A stretch of 20,726 bases of DNA from an uncultured Veillonella sp. (GTDB lineage: Bacteria; Bacillota; Negativicutes; Veillonellales; Veillonellaceae), in NCBI GenBank assembly GCA_900757715.1, contig CAAEOZ010000104.1, positions 1 through 20,726 of the forward strand, written 5' to 3'. Under the pieces are notes generated by a model. The model did not search any database. It saw only the letters and a list, made by a program, of their open reading frames with translations, and was not told the DNA's origin. Positions 1-7,787 of the stretch are shown here, in pieces (positions within the stretch are counted from its first letter, which is position 1; each line of letters begins with the position of its first letter). Both the position numbers and the translations under genes were made by a program.

Positions 1-75
1 ATACAAAATCACCTCCTCTTTCGGACTAATGCCCCTATCGACACATAGGGGTAGGAAGTGCTTACCATCAATAAG
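1..75 (-). promoter_or_regulatory. Structured 5' leader and RBS of a gene off the left edge
   Basis: Read on the minus strand, this holds a 7-bp hairpin, CCCCTAT/ATAGGGG (arms 45-51 and 32-38, loop 39-44), then a conserved-looking CCGAAAG stretch and a strong Shine-Dalgarno AGGAGGTGA (about 10-18). The likely ATG begins at position 2 and runs off the window, so the gene itself is not visible. A leader with a stable hairpin just before the ribosome site would fit an autoregulated ribosomal-protein leader, but I cannot assign it to a known family. Confidence 0.4.
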
Positions 76-82
76 CCTTACT

Positions 83-111
83 ATTATAACCTAAAAAAAT
101 GATGAAAGCAA
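83..111 (-). promoter_or_regulatory. Sigma-A-type promoter for the off-window minus-strand gene
   Basis: On the minus strand there is a perfect -10 TATAAT (83-88) with TTGCTT as -35 (106-111) and a 17-base spacer. The -35 lies inside the 3' arm of the terminator of the upstream exporter gene, so terminator and promoter overlap. Confidence 0.55.
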
Positions 112-137
112 GGGCTCAGTTTAAGTCCTTGCTTTCA
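92..137 (-). terminator. Rho-independent terminator of the Bcr/CflA exporter gene
   Basis: Perfect 11-bp inverted repeat TGAAAGCAAGG/CCTTGCTTTCA (103-113 and 127-137), followed on the minus strand by a run of seven T (complement of 93-99). It begins seven bases after the exporter stop codon. Confidence 0.85.
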
Positions 138-143
138 CAAATA

Positions 144-1328
144 TTATATACGATTATATTTTTCATCCTCAGGAAAAGCAATAATAGCGCAGATAATTAC
201 AAATATTGCTATTACACCCATCATAGGATAGGCCGTATCATTTGGCAAGAAGGTAAGTATCAACGATGACACAATACCACTACCATATTGCATGGCACCT
301 AATAGTGCTGCCCCGGACCCGGCCATTCTACCTGCTCTATCTAAAGCTAATGCATTTGTTACTGCTGCAATAATGCCGTTCATGGAAAAGAATAAAAAAC
401 AGCCAATAACGATTAACCACAGTGAATGGTAACCTAAGAACATCAACCCCATAACAATGGATACACAAATAGCAGCAAATAGTGTGGCAAATTTCAATAG
501 TCTATCGAGGCGTATAGCACTTACAATACGACGATTAATAGCGCTTAACATCATAACACCAATAATATTGACAGAAAAGAGATAACCAAAATATTCTTTG
601 GGCACTTCATACACATCTATATATACATAAGGCGATCCCGTTAAAAACGAATAAATGGCAATATAAAATGAGCTAACACATAGTGTATATTTCATAAAAC
701 CTTTGTTGCGTAACAAAATCCAATAATTATTATAAGTATGACCTATAGACTTTTTACTCCGCTTCTCTACAGGATGTGTTTCCGGAAGCACTAATACGGC
801 AACGAGCATTAAAAGCCCTATACCAACAAGCAACCAGAATATAGAATGCCATGTATACCATACAAGTAGATGGCCTGCCAACATCGGCCCTGCAATAGGC
901 GCTATGGCCATAACAATAGCTAAGGTAGATAACATTTTAGCCGCTTCAGTCCGACCATATAAATCCCGAATCATAGCCCGCGATAGCATCGGTCCTACGC
1001 AAGCACCAAATGCCTGAAACACACGCCAAGCCAATAACTCCATCATAGAGGAACTCAAGGCACAACCTACAGAACCAATGATAAATAAAGCCACCCCTAT
1101 AATCAGTGGCTTCTTACGACCAATTTTATCGCTAACAGCGCCCCAAAAAAGCTGAGCTAGCGCAAACCCAATTAAAAACCCCGTCAACGTAAGCTCCGCA
1201 TCACCATTGAGATCACGCCCCATCTCAGGCATAGCAGGCAAATAAATATCCGTCGACAACGACGTAAACGCCATCAAAGCACTTAATATAGACGTAAAAA
1301 GCCATCCCTTATTGCTAATCGTCAGCAT
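144..1328 (-). CDS. Bcr/CflA-family multidrug efflux transporter (MFS)
   Basis: A proton-driven 12-helix inner-membrane exporter of the major facilitator superfamily. Family members confer resistance to bicyclomycin, sulfonamides or chloramphenicol; the substrate here is unknown. The N-terminal segment ending in STDIYLPAMPEM and the first-loop motif GAVSDKIGRKKP (motif A) are typical of the Bcr/CflA branch, and hydrophobic helices fill the rest. The reading frame opens at a GTG at 1355, but a good promoter (1359-1387) would start transcription near 1352, downstream of that codon, so I choose the ATG at 1328, which gives about 394 residues, normal for the family. It is a single-gene unit, divergent from dapL, with its own terminator. 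Confident on family, not on substrate. Confidence 0.9.
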   Translation of the reverse strand: MLTISNKGWLFTSILSALMAFTSLSTDIYLPAMPEMGRDLNGDAELTLTGFLIGFALAQLFWGAVSDKIGRKKPLIIGVALFIIGSVGCALSSSMMELLAWRVFQAFGACVGPMLSRAMIRDLYGRTEAAKMLSTLAIVMAIAPIAGPMLAGHLLVWYTWHSIFWLLVGIGLLMLVAVLVLPETHPVEKRSKKSIGHTYNNYWILLRNKGFMKYTLCVSSFYIAIYSFLTGSPYVYIDVYEVPKEYFGYLFSVNIIGVMMLSAINRRIVSAIRLDRLLKFATLFAAICVSIVMGLMFLGYHSLWLIVIGCFLFFSMNGIIAAVTNALALDRAGRMAGSGAALLGAMQYGSGIVSSLILTFLPNDTAYPMMGVIAIFVIICAIIAFPEDEKYNRI

Positions 1329-1358
1329 AAAGACACCACTTTCATATAAAACCACACT

Positions 1359-1387
1359 ATAATATGTATTTATTTAGATTATATCAA
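1359..1387 (-). promoter_or_regulatory. Promoter of the Bcr/CflA exporter gene
   Basis: On the minus strand, -35 TTGATA (1382-1387) and -10 TATTAT (1359-1364) are separated by 17 bases. Each matches the consensus at five of six positions. Its position decides the start codon of the exporter (ATG at 1328). Confidence 0.65.
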
Positions 1388-1403
1388 AAACAAATTTAAT
1401 GAC

Positions 1404-1440
1404 CTATAGATTTTTAACCTCTCCTAAAAATTCTATAGAA
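1404..1440. promoter_or_regulatory. Inverted repeat / candidate operator upstream of dapL
   Basis: CTATAGATTTTTA (1404-1416) is followed after eight bases by its near-exact inverse (1425-1438), with a single one-base bulge. The right arm contains the perfect palindrome TTCTATAGAA (1431-1440). The same palindrome with the same A-rich flank recurs before ddh (5411-5420). It lies between the divergent exporter and dapL promoters. A regulator binding site is the simplest reading; an RNA hairpin is less likely because it lies upstream of the probable dapL transcription start. Confidence 0.5.
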
Positions 1441-1445
1441 AATCC

Positions 1446-1474
1446 TTGCGTCATTATTCTATATAATTTACTAT
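1446..1474 (+). promoter_or_regulatory. Probable dapL promoter
   Basis: TTGCGT (1446-1451) and TACTAT (1469-1474) are 17 bases apart. An alternative -10, TATAAT at 1462-1467, has no -35 at the right distance. With TACTAT, the gap from the TTCTATAGAA palindrome to the -10 is 28 bases, matching the 27 bases before ddh. Confidence 0.4.
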
Positions 1475-1508
1475 ATATAGAGAAATCTGATTATAAAAAG
1501 GAGTCATC

Positions 1509-2738
1509 ATGGCTAATATCAATGAAAACTACTTAAACCTACAAGGTTCTTATTTATTCGCTAATATTGCTAAAAGGGTAAATGAGTACCAAGCCACTCA
1601 TCCAGATGCAGATATTATTCGTCTTGGTATTGGCGATGTTACATTACCACTTGCTCCAGCAATTATCGATGCTATGAGCAAGGCTGTCCAAGAAATGGGC
1701 AAAGCAGAAACATTCCGCGGTTACGGCCCAGAACAAGGCTATGATTTCTTACGTCAGGCTATTGTTGATGGCGATTACAAACTATTAGGCGTAGATATTG
1801 CTATTGACGAAGTATTCGTATCTGACGGTGCGAAGTCTGATGTTGGCAACATTCAAGAATTATTCAGCGAAGATAATATCATTGCCATTACTGATCCAGT
1901 ATACCCAGTATACCTTGACTCCAATGTTATGGGTGGCCGTACTGGCGAAGCTGTAGATGGTATCTTCCAAAAGGTTGTATACCTCCCTACTTATGCAGAA
2001 AACAACTTCTCTCCAGAATTTCCGTCTGAACGAGTAGACATTGTATACCTTTGCTCGCCTAACAATCCTACTGGTACTGTTTTAAGCCGTGCTCGTTTAG
2101 CAGAATGGATCAAATGGTGTAAAGATAATGATGCGATTTTGATGTTTGACTCTGCTTATGAAGCTTTCATTAGCACAGAAGACACTGTAAAATCTATCTA
2201 CGAAATCGAAGGCGCTCGCGAAGTAGCTATCGAGTTCCGTTCCTTCTCTAAAACTGCAGGTTTCACAGGTACACGTTGTGCTTACGCCGTAGTACCTAAA
2301 GAAGTAACTGGCAAAACTAAATCTGGTGAACGCCAACCGCTAAACCCTATGTGGAACCGCCGTCAATGCACTAAATTCAATGGTGTTCCTTACATCATCC
2401 AACGCGGTGCTGAAGCAGTATACACAAAAGAAGGCCGTGAGCAAACTCGTGCTAACATCGCATACTACAAAGAAAATGCTCGCATCATCAAAGAAGGACT
2501 TGAATCTATCGGCCTTACCGTATACGGTGGTGTTGACGCACCATATATTTGGCTTAAAACGCCTGGCAATATGACTAGCTGGGAATTATTTGACATCTTG
2601 CTCGAACAAGTTCAAATCGTCTCTACACCAGGCTCTGGATTTGGTCCTCACGGCGAAGGGTACCTTCGTTTAACAGCATTCGGTAGCCGTGAAAATACAA
2701 TTCGTGCCGTTGAAAGAATCAAAACATTACAGTTCTAA
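1509..2738 (+). CDS. dapL: LL-diaminopimelate aminotransferase
   Basis: A PLP-dependent class I/II aminotransferase that converts tetrahydrodipicolinate directly to LL-diaminopimelate with glutamate as amino donor, bypassing the succinyl/acetyl route to lysine and peptidoglycan. At 409 residues it has the usual DapL length. Visible marks are the N-terminal YLFANIAKRV...IIRLGIGDVTLPL, FRGYGPEQGYDFLR (residues 69-82), the CSPNNPTGT motif (182-190) and SFSKTAGFTG with the Schiff-base lysine at about K248. The start ATG follows AAAAGGAG at a good distance. It is a monocistronic unit with a strong terminator at 2831-2876. Codon use is strongly biased, as in highly expressed genes. A shared operator links it to ddh, the alternative DAP enzyme about 2.8 kb downstream. 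Confidence 0.95.
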   Translation: MANINENYLNLQGSYLFANIAKRVNEYQATHPDADIIRLGIGDVTLPLAPAIIDAMSKAVQEMGKAETFRGYGPEQGYDFLRQAIVDGDYKLLGVDIAIDEVFVSDGAKSDVGNIQELFSEDNIIAITDPVYPVYLDSNVMGGRTGEAVDGIFQKVVYLPTYAENNFSPEFPSERVDIVYLCSPNNPTGTVLSRARLAEWIKWCKDNDAILMFDSAYEAFISTEDTVKSIYEIEGAREVAIEFRSFSKTAGFTGTRCAYAVVPKEVTGKTKSGERQPLNPMWNRRQCTKFNGVPYIIQRGAEAVYTKEGREQTRANIAYYKENARIIKEGLESIGLTVYGGVDAPYIWLKTPGNMTSWELFDILLEQVQIVSTPGSGFGPHGEGYLRLTAFGSRENTIRAVERIKTLQF

Positions 2739-2830
2739 TATAATAATGTCTATATTTGGTTTTAGATTTATATTTAACTTACATTTAATCTGGAATATAT
2801 GATTTATAGCAGTTTATATCTATAAAACCA

Positions 2831-2876
2831 AAAGACCGACTACAGTCCTTCACTAGGAATGTAGTCGGTCTTTTTT
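2831..2876 (+). terminator. Terminator of dapL
   Basis: A 14-bp perfect stem AAAGACCGACTACA/TGTAGTCGGTCTTT (2831-2844 and 2860-2873) continues into a run of T. On the minus strand the hairpin is followed by TTTTGGTTTTA, so it may also end the convergent autotransporter transcript. Confidence 0.9.
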
Positions 2877-2981
2877 ATATACCCTTACATATATGAATAT
2901 TTGATTCCAGTATTCCTTAACACTATAGTACTAACAAATAACATTCCCATAATTATTTGTCTCTACTATATTTACCATTAC

Positions 2982-5204
2982 TTAAAAGTTATGACGAATC
3001 CCTGCGTCAATGCGATAGGAATTATCTACGGTAGCACCAAAGTTTTTAGTGAAAGTCCCATAAATATATGTATTAGGACGTACACTCCATGAGCCACCTA
3101 GTTCAAGATCAAGCCATGTGTCTTTCAAGTTCACTTCACTACCTGTGGTTGGCTCACCGGCCATGCTATAAGTAGATTTCATTTTGCCAGAAAATTCATG
3201 AGCTAATGCTGCTTTGAGGAAGATATTGCTGTTCTTACTTTCCTTGCCAATGCCTACACCGATACGACCGATAACGGAATTTACCGCATCAGAGTTAATG
3301 TGTACTATGCTGCCCGTATTTGTACGAGCATCAAAGTTTACACCAGACAAGCGACTAAACGCCAATTCTGCGTTAGGATCAATGTAGAAACCATTGGTTT
3401 TCTTAATCCGTTTACCATATTCAACACTCAAAGAGGTACCTGTATTGCGGTAATCACCGCTCAAGCTTGTGCCCAAGCTATTGCGTACAGTGAAATCATT
3501 TTTCAAACGATTTACTTTACCAATAACATCTAAGTAGCGACCATCATTGTATTGTTTTGCACCGTATAATGCTAAACCTGCGGTTTTACCGGACCCGGAG
3601 CCTAGAGCATAATCACTATTGCTTGTACCATATAGTAAAGCACCACCAATGGTCCAATCGCCACGCAATGTGTCATAACCAACTTGCGCCATATTGTATG
3701 TTTGGTTTACATAGGCGTTGTCTGTAATTTTAGATTTACCGCCAATATATTTTCCCCATACACCATGCTTATTGGGGTTTAATCGTATATCACCGAGGCG
3801 ACGTTGCAAGTCATTCGTATCGGCTTTCATTTGCATCACAGAGGAAGCTAACGCACTCTTAACACCAGATACAACTTCGCTTTCACGAGTTGTCACGACC
3901 GCTTTATCCGTAACGCTAGCCTTACCGTCAACAGCAAAGTTTTCTGTACCAAGCTTAGTAAAATATGAAGGACTAATGAGTCCGGAATGGACTTCAACAT
4001 TCACATCTAAATTATGTTCACCCTTAGTAAAGCCAGTGTATGTTAACTTATTAGCCAACTGCTGCAAAGTGCTACGTGGGTTGTTTACATTTACATATCC
4101 TTTAAGAGCATCTGCCGAACTGCGCATAGTCACCGAAGAACCCTTATCAGCATGGTTGATAACAACTTCGCCCTTACCTTGTGCAGCTGCAGGAGCACCC
4201 TTTTCGTAATCAATGGCGGTATGACCTGCATAATTATTAATAGTAATTGGTCGTGCGTCTACCGGTTGAATAGTACCTTGACTCGCTATATCCTTACCAC
4301 CAATAAAATGCTCCACACGACTACCTGTATATAAATAGTTTGCATTATTAGGACGACCTTGTGTTGGATATACGCGCTCAGCGCCTAACCATTCATTGCG
4401 CCAGGTCGCACCATTTTGTAAATACAATCGCAAACCACCATGATACGGATTATTATTGCTTTCATCAAATTCATTCAACACACCACCTATTAATTTAGAA
4501 TTTGGTGTTGTTAAGCCTAAAGAGATTTCAGAGCCATGGTTATGTGGATTCTTGTCGATACCATAGTTTTTATCTAAAAATCCTATATTACCGTACATCT
4601 TCACATCATTAGTTCCCGGATGTAAGCCATCCATACCCGTATTTACATAAACAAAACCTTCTTCAGATAATGCAGAATAGGTATCAGAGGTATCTAAAGG
4701 ATATGTTTTTACATCGGCCCCACCTAGTATGCGAATATACCCATCTTTATTAGCTTGCAAACCAACGCCAACAGCATCGACTTTAGCATTACCCTTTACA
4801 GTAATTCGAGTATCATCGTTATTTCCATCATTAGTAAGTCCACCATAACCAGCATAGATACCGCTCATGTAATAATGTGCCAAATCAGGTCTACGTTTCG
4901 CACCACTTTCTGCAGGTGCTGGATTTTTAACTGTTACGGTTACATTTTTATCGATAGCGACTTGTGTCCCATCAAGAGCATAAATACCCGTAACATTATT
5001 ATGATATTTTGTACCATTCACACCTAAGCCTGATACATTAACAGTTAAGTCATCTGTATAATGTCTCTTTTCCCCCCACAAATTAAGACCAATAGATTTT
5101 CCGTCTGTATGACTTTCCACAGTTGTGGCTGATACCATGGTAAAAGCATTAGCACCTGTTACGATTAATGCAGCAATAACAGCAGCTTTTACATTTCTTC
5201 TCAT
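2982..5204 (-). CDS. Type V autotransporter (outer-membrane beta-barrel with secreted passenger)
   Basis: A 740-residue classical (type Va) autotransporter. Residues 1-26 form a signal peptide (MRRN, hydrophobic core, cleavage probably after ANA at 20 or VSA at 26). Residues about 27-435 are a passenger rich in Gly, Asn, Thr and Val with short alternating strands (for example ITVKGNAKVDAVGVGLQANKD), as expected for a beta-helix. About 436-481 is a helical linker, and about 482-740 is the autotransporter beta-barrel, ending in the outer-membrane signature DAGIRHNF with a terminal Phe. No protease or lipase catalytic motif is evident, so adhesion or surface interaction is an inference. The start is fixed by AGAGGAGGT eight bases upstream. 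It is transcribed alone, convergent with dapL and divergent from ddh. It is direct evidence for an outer membrane. Confidence 0.9.
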   Translation of the reverse strand: MRRNVKAAVIAALIVTGANAFTMVSATTVESHTDGKSIGLNLWGEKRHYTDDLTVNVSGLGVNGTKYHNNVTGIYALDGTQVAIDKNVTVTVKNPAPAESGAKRRPDLAHYYMSGIYAGYGGLTNDGNNDDTRITVKGNAKVDAVGVGLQANKDGYIRILGGADVKTYPLDTSDTYSALSEEGFVYVNTGMDGLHPGTNDVKMYGNIGFLDKNYGIDKNPHNHGSEISLGLTTPNSKLIGGVLNEFDESNNNPYHGGLRLYLQNGATWRNEWLGAERVYPTQGRPNNANYLYTGSRVEHFIGGKDIASQGTIQPVDARPITINNYAGHTAIDYEKGAPAAAQGKGEVVINHADKGSSVTMRSSADALKGYVNVNNPRSTLQQLANKLTYTGFTKGEHNLDVNVEVHSGLISPSYFTKLGTENFAVDGKASVTDKAVVTTRESEVVSGVKSALASSVMQMKADTNDLQRRLGDIRLNPNKHGVWGKYIGGKSKITDNAYVNQTYNMAQVGYDTLRGDWTIGGALLYGTSNSDYALGSGSGKTAGLALYGAKQYNDGRYLDVIGKVNRLKNDFTVRNSLGTSLSGDYRNTGTSLSVEYGKRIKKTNGFYIDPNAELAFSRLSGVNFDARTNTGSIVHINSDAVNSVIGRIGVGIGKESKNSNIFLKAALAHEFSGKMKSTYSMAGEPTTGSEVNLKDTWLDLELGGSWSVRPNTYIYGTFTKNFGATVDNSYRIDAGIRHNF

Positions 5205-5261
5205 ATTATACCTCCTCTAACATTTCAACTATGAACATAACTAGCTAACATAACCAATTTA

Positions 5262-5292
5262 ATTGTATCTAGGTTCGGGGTATATGTGTCAA
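5262..5292 (-). promoter_or_regulatory. Probable promoter of the autotransporter gene
   Basis: On the minus strand there is a perfect -35 TTGACA (5287-5292) and a -10 TACAAT (5262-5267). The spacer of 19 bases is longer than ideal. This gives a leader of about 50 nt. Confidence 0.45.
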
Positions 5293-5389
5293 TTTATACT
5301 CATATGATTTTTTATTTGTCCCCTATAACAACACGCTATGTATCGATATAGTTGTGCACAAATTACTTGTTTAAATTAGATATTAATTA

Positions 5390-5422
5390 TTTTCTATACC
5401 ATCTAAAAAATTCTATAGAAAA
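5390..5422. promoter_or_regulatory. Inverted repeat / candidate operator upstream of ddh
   Basis: TTTTCTATA (5390-5398) and TATAGAAAA (5414-5422) form a 9-bp inverted repeat. Its right part contains the perfect palindrome TTCTATAGAA (5411-5420) preceded by CTAAAAAA. This is the same element as before dapL (1424-1442), differing by one A. It sits just upstream of the ddh -10 region, where a proper -35 is missing, which would fit an activator site. Confidence 0.5.
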
Positions 5423-5444
5423 ATATTAAAAGCTATTAATTTTA

Positions 5445-5453
5445 TGCTATAAT
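5445..5453 (+). promoter_or_regulatory. Extended -10 promoter of ddh
   Basis: TGCTATAAT (5445-5453) is an extended -10. The bases at -35 (around 5425-5430, ATTAAA) are poor. The transcript would start near 5460, about 37 nt before the ddh ATG. Confidence 0.55.
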
Positions 5454-5496
5454 AAATATGTTAATCATTAAATTTCAACTTATATAGGAGGCTAAT

Positions 5497-6468
5497 ATGA
5501 ATATTCGTATTGGTATCGTTGGTTACGGCAACTTAGCTCGTGGCGTAGAAGCATCTGTTCAGTTACAACCTGATATGGAGCTCATCGGCGTATTCTCTCG
5601 CCGTCAAGGTATTGAAACTGTATCTGGTGTACCTACTTACACGATGGAAGATATTCCTAACTTTAAAGGCAAAATCGATGTAATGGTTCTTTGTGGTGGT
5701 TCTGCAACAGATCTTATCGAACAAACACCGATGGTAACAAAATACTTTAACTGTATTGATTCTTTCGATACACATGCACGTATTCCTGAACACTTCGCTA
5801 ATGTAGACAAAGTAGCGAAAGAAGCTAAAACTGCTACATTGATTTCTTGCGGTTGGGACCCAGGCATGTTTTCTTTGCAACGCGTATATGCTGAAAGCAT
5901 CTTGCCTCAAGGCAAATCCTACACATTCTGGGGCCGTGGCGTTTCCCAAGGTCACTCCGATGCTATTCGTCGTATCGATGGTGTTCTTGATGCCCGTCAA
6001 TACACTGTTCCTAAAGAACAATACTTAGACGAAATCCGCAATGGTGAAACTCCAGACGTTGATGGCTACAAAGGTCACCTTCGTGAGTGCTATGTAGTGG
6101 CCGCTCCTGATGCTGATAAAGCTAAGATTGAAAACGAAATCAAAACTATGGAAAACTACTTTGTAGGTTATGAAACAGTAGTAAACTTCATTTCTCAAGA
6201 AGAACTTGATCGCGACCATAAAGGCATTCCACATGGTGGCTTTGTTCTTCGTTCTGGTGAAAGCACAAAAGGCACACGTCACGTTATCGAGTACTCCTTG
6301 AAACTTGACTCTAATCCTGAATTCACAGGTTCTGCCCTCGTTGCTTATGCACGTGGTCTTTACCGCCTTGCTAAACACGGCGGCACAGGTTGCTACACAG
6401 TATTCGACATTCCACCAGCTTGGATTTCCACACAATCTGCTGAAGAATTAAGAGCACATTCTCTATAA
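5497..6468 (+). CDS. ddh: meso-Diaminopimelate D-dehydrogenase
   Basis: An NADPH-dependent enzyme that reductively aminates tetrahydrodipicolinate to meso-diaminopimelate in one step, using ammonia. The 323-residue length is standard. It shows the N-terminal Rossmann motif IGIVGYGNLARG (residues 4-15), the family stretch ISCGWDPGMFSLQRVYAE and GRGVSQGHSDAIRRIDGV in the substrate-binding half. The ATG follows TATAGGAGG at optimal spacing. It is monocistronic with its own terminator. Codon use is strongly biased like dapL, suggesting high expression. Having both DapL and Ddh gives two independent one-step supplies: DapL needs DapF to reach the meso isomer and Ddh does not. The shared palindrome suggests they are co-regulated. 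Confidence 0.95.
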   Translation: MNIRIGIVGYGNLARGVEASVQLQPDMELIGVFSRRQGIETVSGVPTYTMEDIPNFKGKIDVMVLCGGSATDLIEQTPMVTKYFNCIDSFDTHARIPEHFANVDKVAKEAKTATLISCGWDPGMFSLQRVYAESILPQGKSYTFWGRGVSQGHSDAIRRIDGVLDARQYTVPKEQYLDEIRNGETPDVDGYKGHLRECYVVAAPDADKAKIENEIKTMENYFVGYETVVNFISQEELDRDHKGIPHGGFVLRSGESTKGTRHVIEYSLKLDSNPEFTGSALVAYARGLYRLAKHGGTGCYTVFDIPPAWISTQSAEELRAHSL

Positions 6469-6476
6469 TAGAGCGA

Positions 6477-6511
6477 GGTCCTCATCGACTTAATAGATGA
6501 GGGCCTTTTTT
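6477..6511 (+). terminator. Terminator of ddh
   Basis: A 10-bp stem GGTCCTCATC/GATGAGGGCC (6477-6486 and 6496-6505, one G-U pair) followed by six T, starting eight bases after the stop codon. Confidence 0.9.
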
Positions 6512-6673
6512 ATACCAAAAAAATACTATCAGAAACTCTATTACCGGATATTTTCTACATATTTTAACTTTATAATATTCTTCTATATGTACATAAAAAT
6601 TAGGAATTAGAAGTTTATTTTTTAAAATGCTAGGATAAGTTTATTTAATTTATATCCATCATGGAGGTGCCGT

Positions 6674-7774
6674 ATGAAACTGAAAAATTTTATACACAAT
6701 AGTCTTATGGCAGGATTATTAATATGCCCGTTACTATTTGCCGGTTGTACTAATTCTGTTGGTCCAAACGATACAACCAAAGACAATATAAAAGTCGTTA
6801 CAGATTTAACCGGTACAGACGTATCTATGAAGAAAGAGATTAATCGTATCGCTATCGTCCCTATCCCTTGGACCTCTATTGTATATGCAGTTGATGGTAG
6901 TGATAAAAAAATAGTAGGCATCCATCCATCAGCTAAAAAATCATATGAAGCTAGTATATTTAAGACGTTAGCTCCTGATTTAGAAAATGTTAACTCATCA
7001 TTTGTAGACAACAATTTCAATGTTAATTTTGAAGAAGTTGCTAAGTTAAAGCCCGATGTCGTCATCATTTGGGATTATCAACCAGAAGTAGCAAAAAAAC
7101 TTAAAGAGCTAGGTATACCTGCTGTATCCATAAAGTATGGAACATTGGAAGATATTCAAAACGGAATTCGTCTGTTAGGCAAGATTCTAGATAAACCGGA
7201 ACAAGCCGAAGCCTTAATCTCATACCATAAAGATTCAGAAGCATATTTTAAACAAAAAAATGCTTCTGCGTTACCAAATAAGCCGAAAGTATTATATTTG
7301 CAAAATAAGAATCTAACTGTTGCGGGGAACAATTCAGTCAATCAACTCATGATTACTATGACAGGTGGTGAAAATGCTGCAAAAGATACAAAAGGTAGCT
7401 GGACTAAAGTCTCAATGGAAGAAATCATGACCTGGGATCCAGATATAATTATATTAAGCAACTTTGATTCCATTAGACCTGATGATATTTATCAGGATAA
7501 GCTTGAAGGTCAAAATTGGAGTAACATAAAAGCAGTAAAAACGCATCGAGTTTATAAAGCACCTATGGGAATCTATCGTTGGGATGCACCTAATGTAGAA
7601 ACACCATTAATGATGAAATGGATGGGACAACTCATTCAACCTGATACTTTTAATGACTATATATTACGTGACGATTTAAAACAGTTTTACAATACCTTCT
7701 ACCATTACAATCTCACAGATAGTGAAATTAATACCATCTTAAATATTTCTATAAATAACACTCCCACATTTTAA
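6674..7774 (+). CDS. FecB/BtuF-type substrate-binding lipoprotein of an ABC importer
   Basis: The periplasmic ligand-binding component (class III binding-protein fold) of an importer in the iron-siderophore/haem/cobalamin family. At 366 residues it begins with a lipoprotein signal peptide whose lipobox LFAGC places the lipidated cysteine at C25, so it should be anchored to the inner membrane of this diderm. The segments DLTGTDVSMKKEINRIAIVPIP, VNFEEVAKLKPDVVIIWDYQPEVAKKLKELGIP and WDPDIIILSNF are typical of FecB proteins. The ATG is preceded by GGAGGTG. The gene leads a three-gene operon, 13 bases before the permease. The ligand cannot be told from sequence: no siderophore, haem or cobalamin gene lies nearby and no clear Fur box is seen upstream. 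Codon use is more AT-rich than in dapL or ddh. Confidence 0.88.
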   Translation: MKLKNFIHNSLMAGLLICPLLFAGCTNSVGPNDTTKDNIKVVTDLTGTDVSMKKEINRIAIVPIPWTSIVYAVDGSDKKIVGIHPSAKKSYEASIFKTLAPDLENVNSSFVDNNFNVNFEEVAKLKPDVVIIWDYQPEVAKKLKELGIPAVSIKYGTLEDIQNGIRLLGKILDKPEQAEALISYHKDSEAYFKQKNASALPNKPKVLYLQNKNLTVAGNNSVNQLMITMTGGENAAKDTKGSWTKVSMEEIMTWDPDIIILSNFDSIRPDDIYQDKLEGQNWSNIKAVKTHRVYKAPMGIYRWDAPNVETPLMMKWMGQLIQPDTFNDYILRDDLKQFYNTFYHYNLTDSEINTILNISINNTPTF

Positions 7775-7787
7775 CTAAGGAGTAATC

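Noticed and set aside
2097..2336. Minus-strand open frame inside dapL
   Set aside because: It lies entirely within a well-supported gene, has no ribosome site of its own and encodes no recognisable protein; a shadow of codon bias.
3718..4209. 163-codon plus-strand frame antisense to the autotransporter
   Set aside because: Composition reflects the complementary strand of the passenger gene; no ribosome site or known domain.
7125..7146. CCATAAAGTATGG hairpin in the binding-protein gene as a further AAGU-loop unit
   Set aside because: The best pairing has a three-base AAG loop, it is a single copy inside coding sequence, and it is expected by chance.
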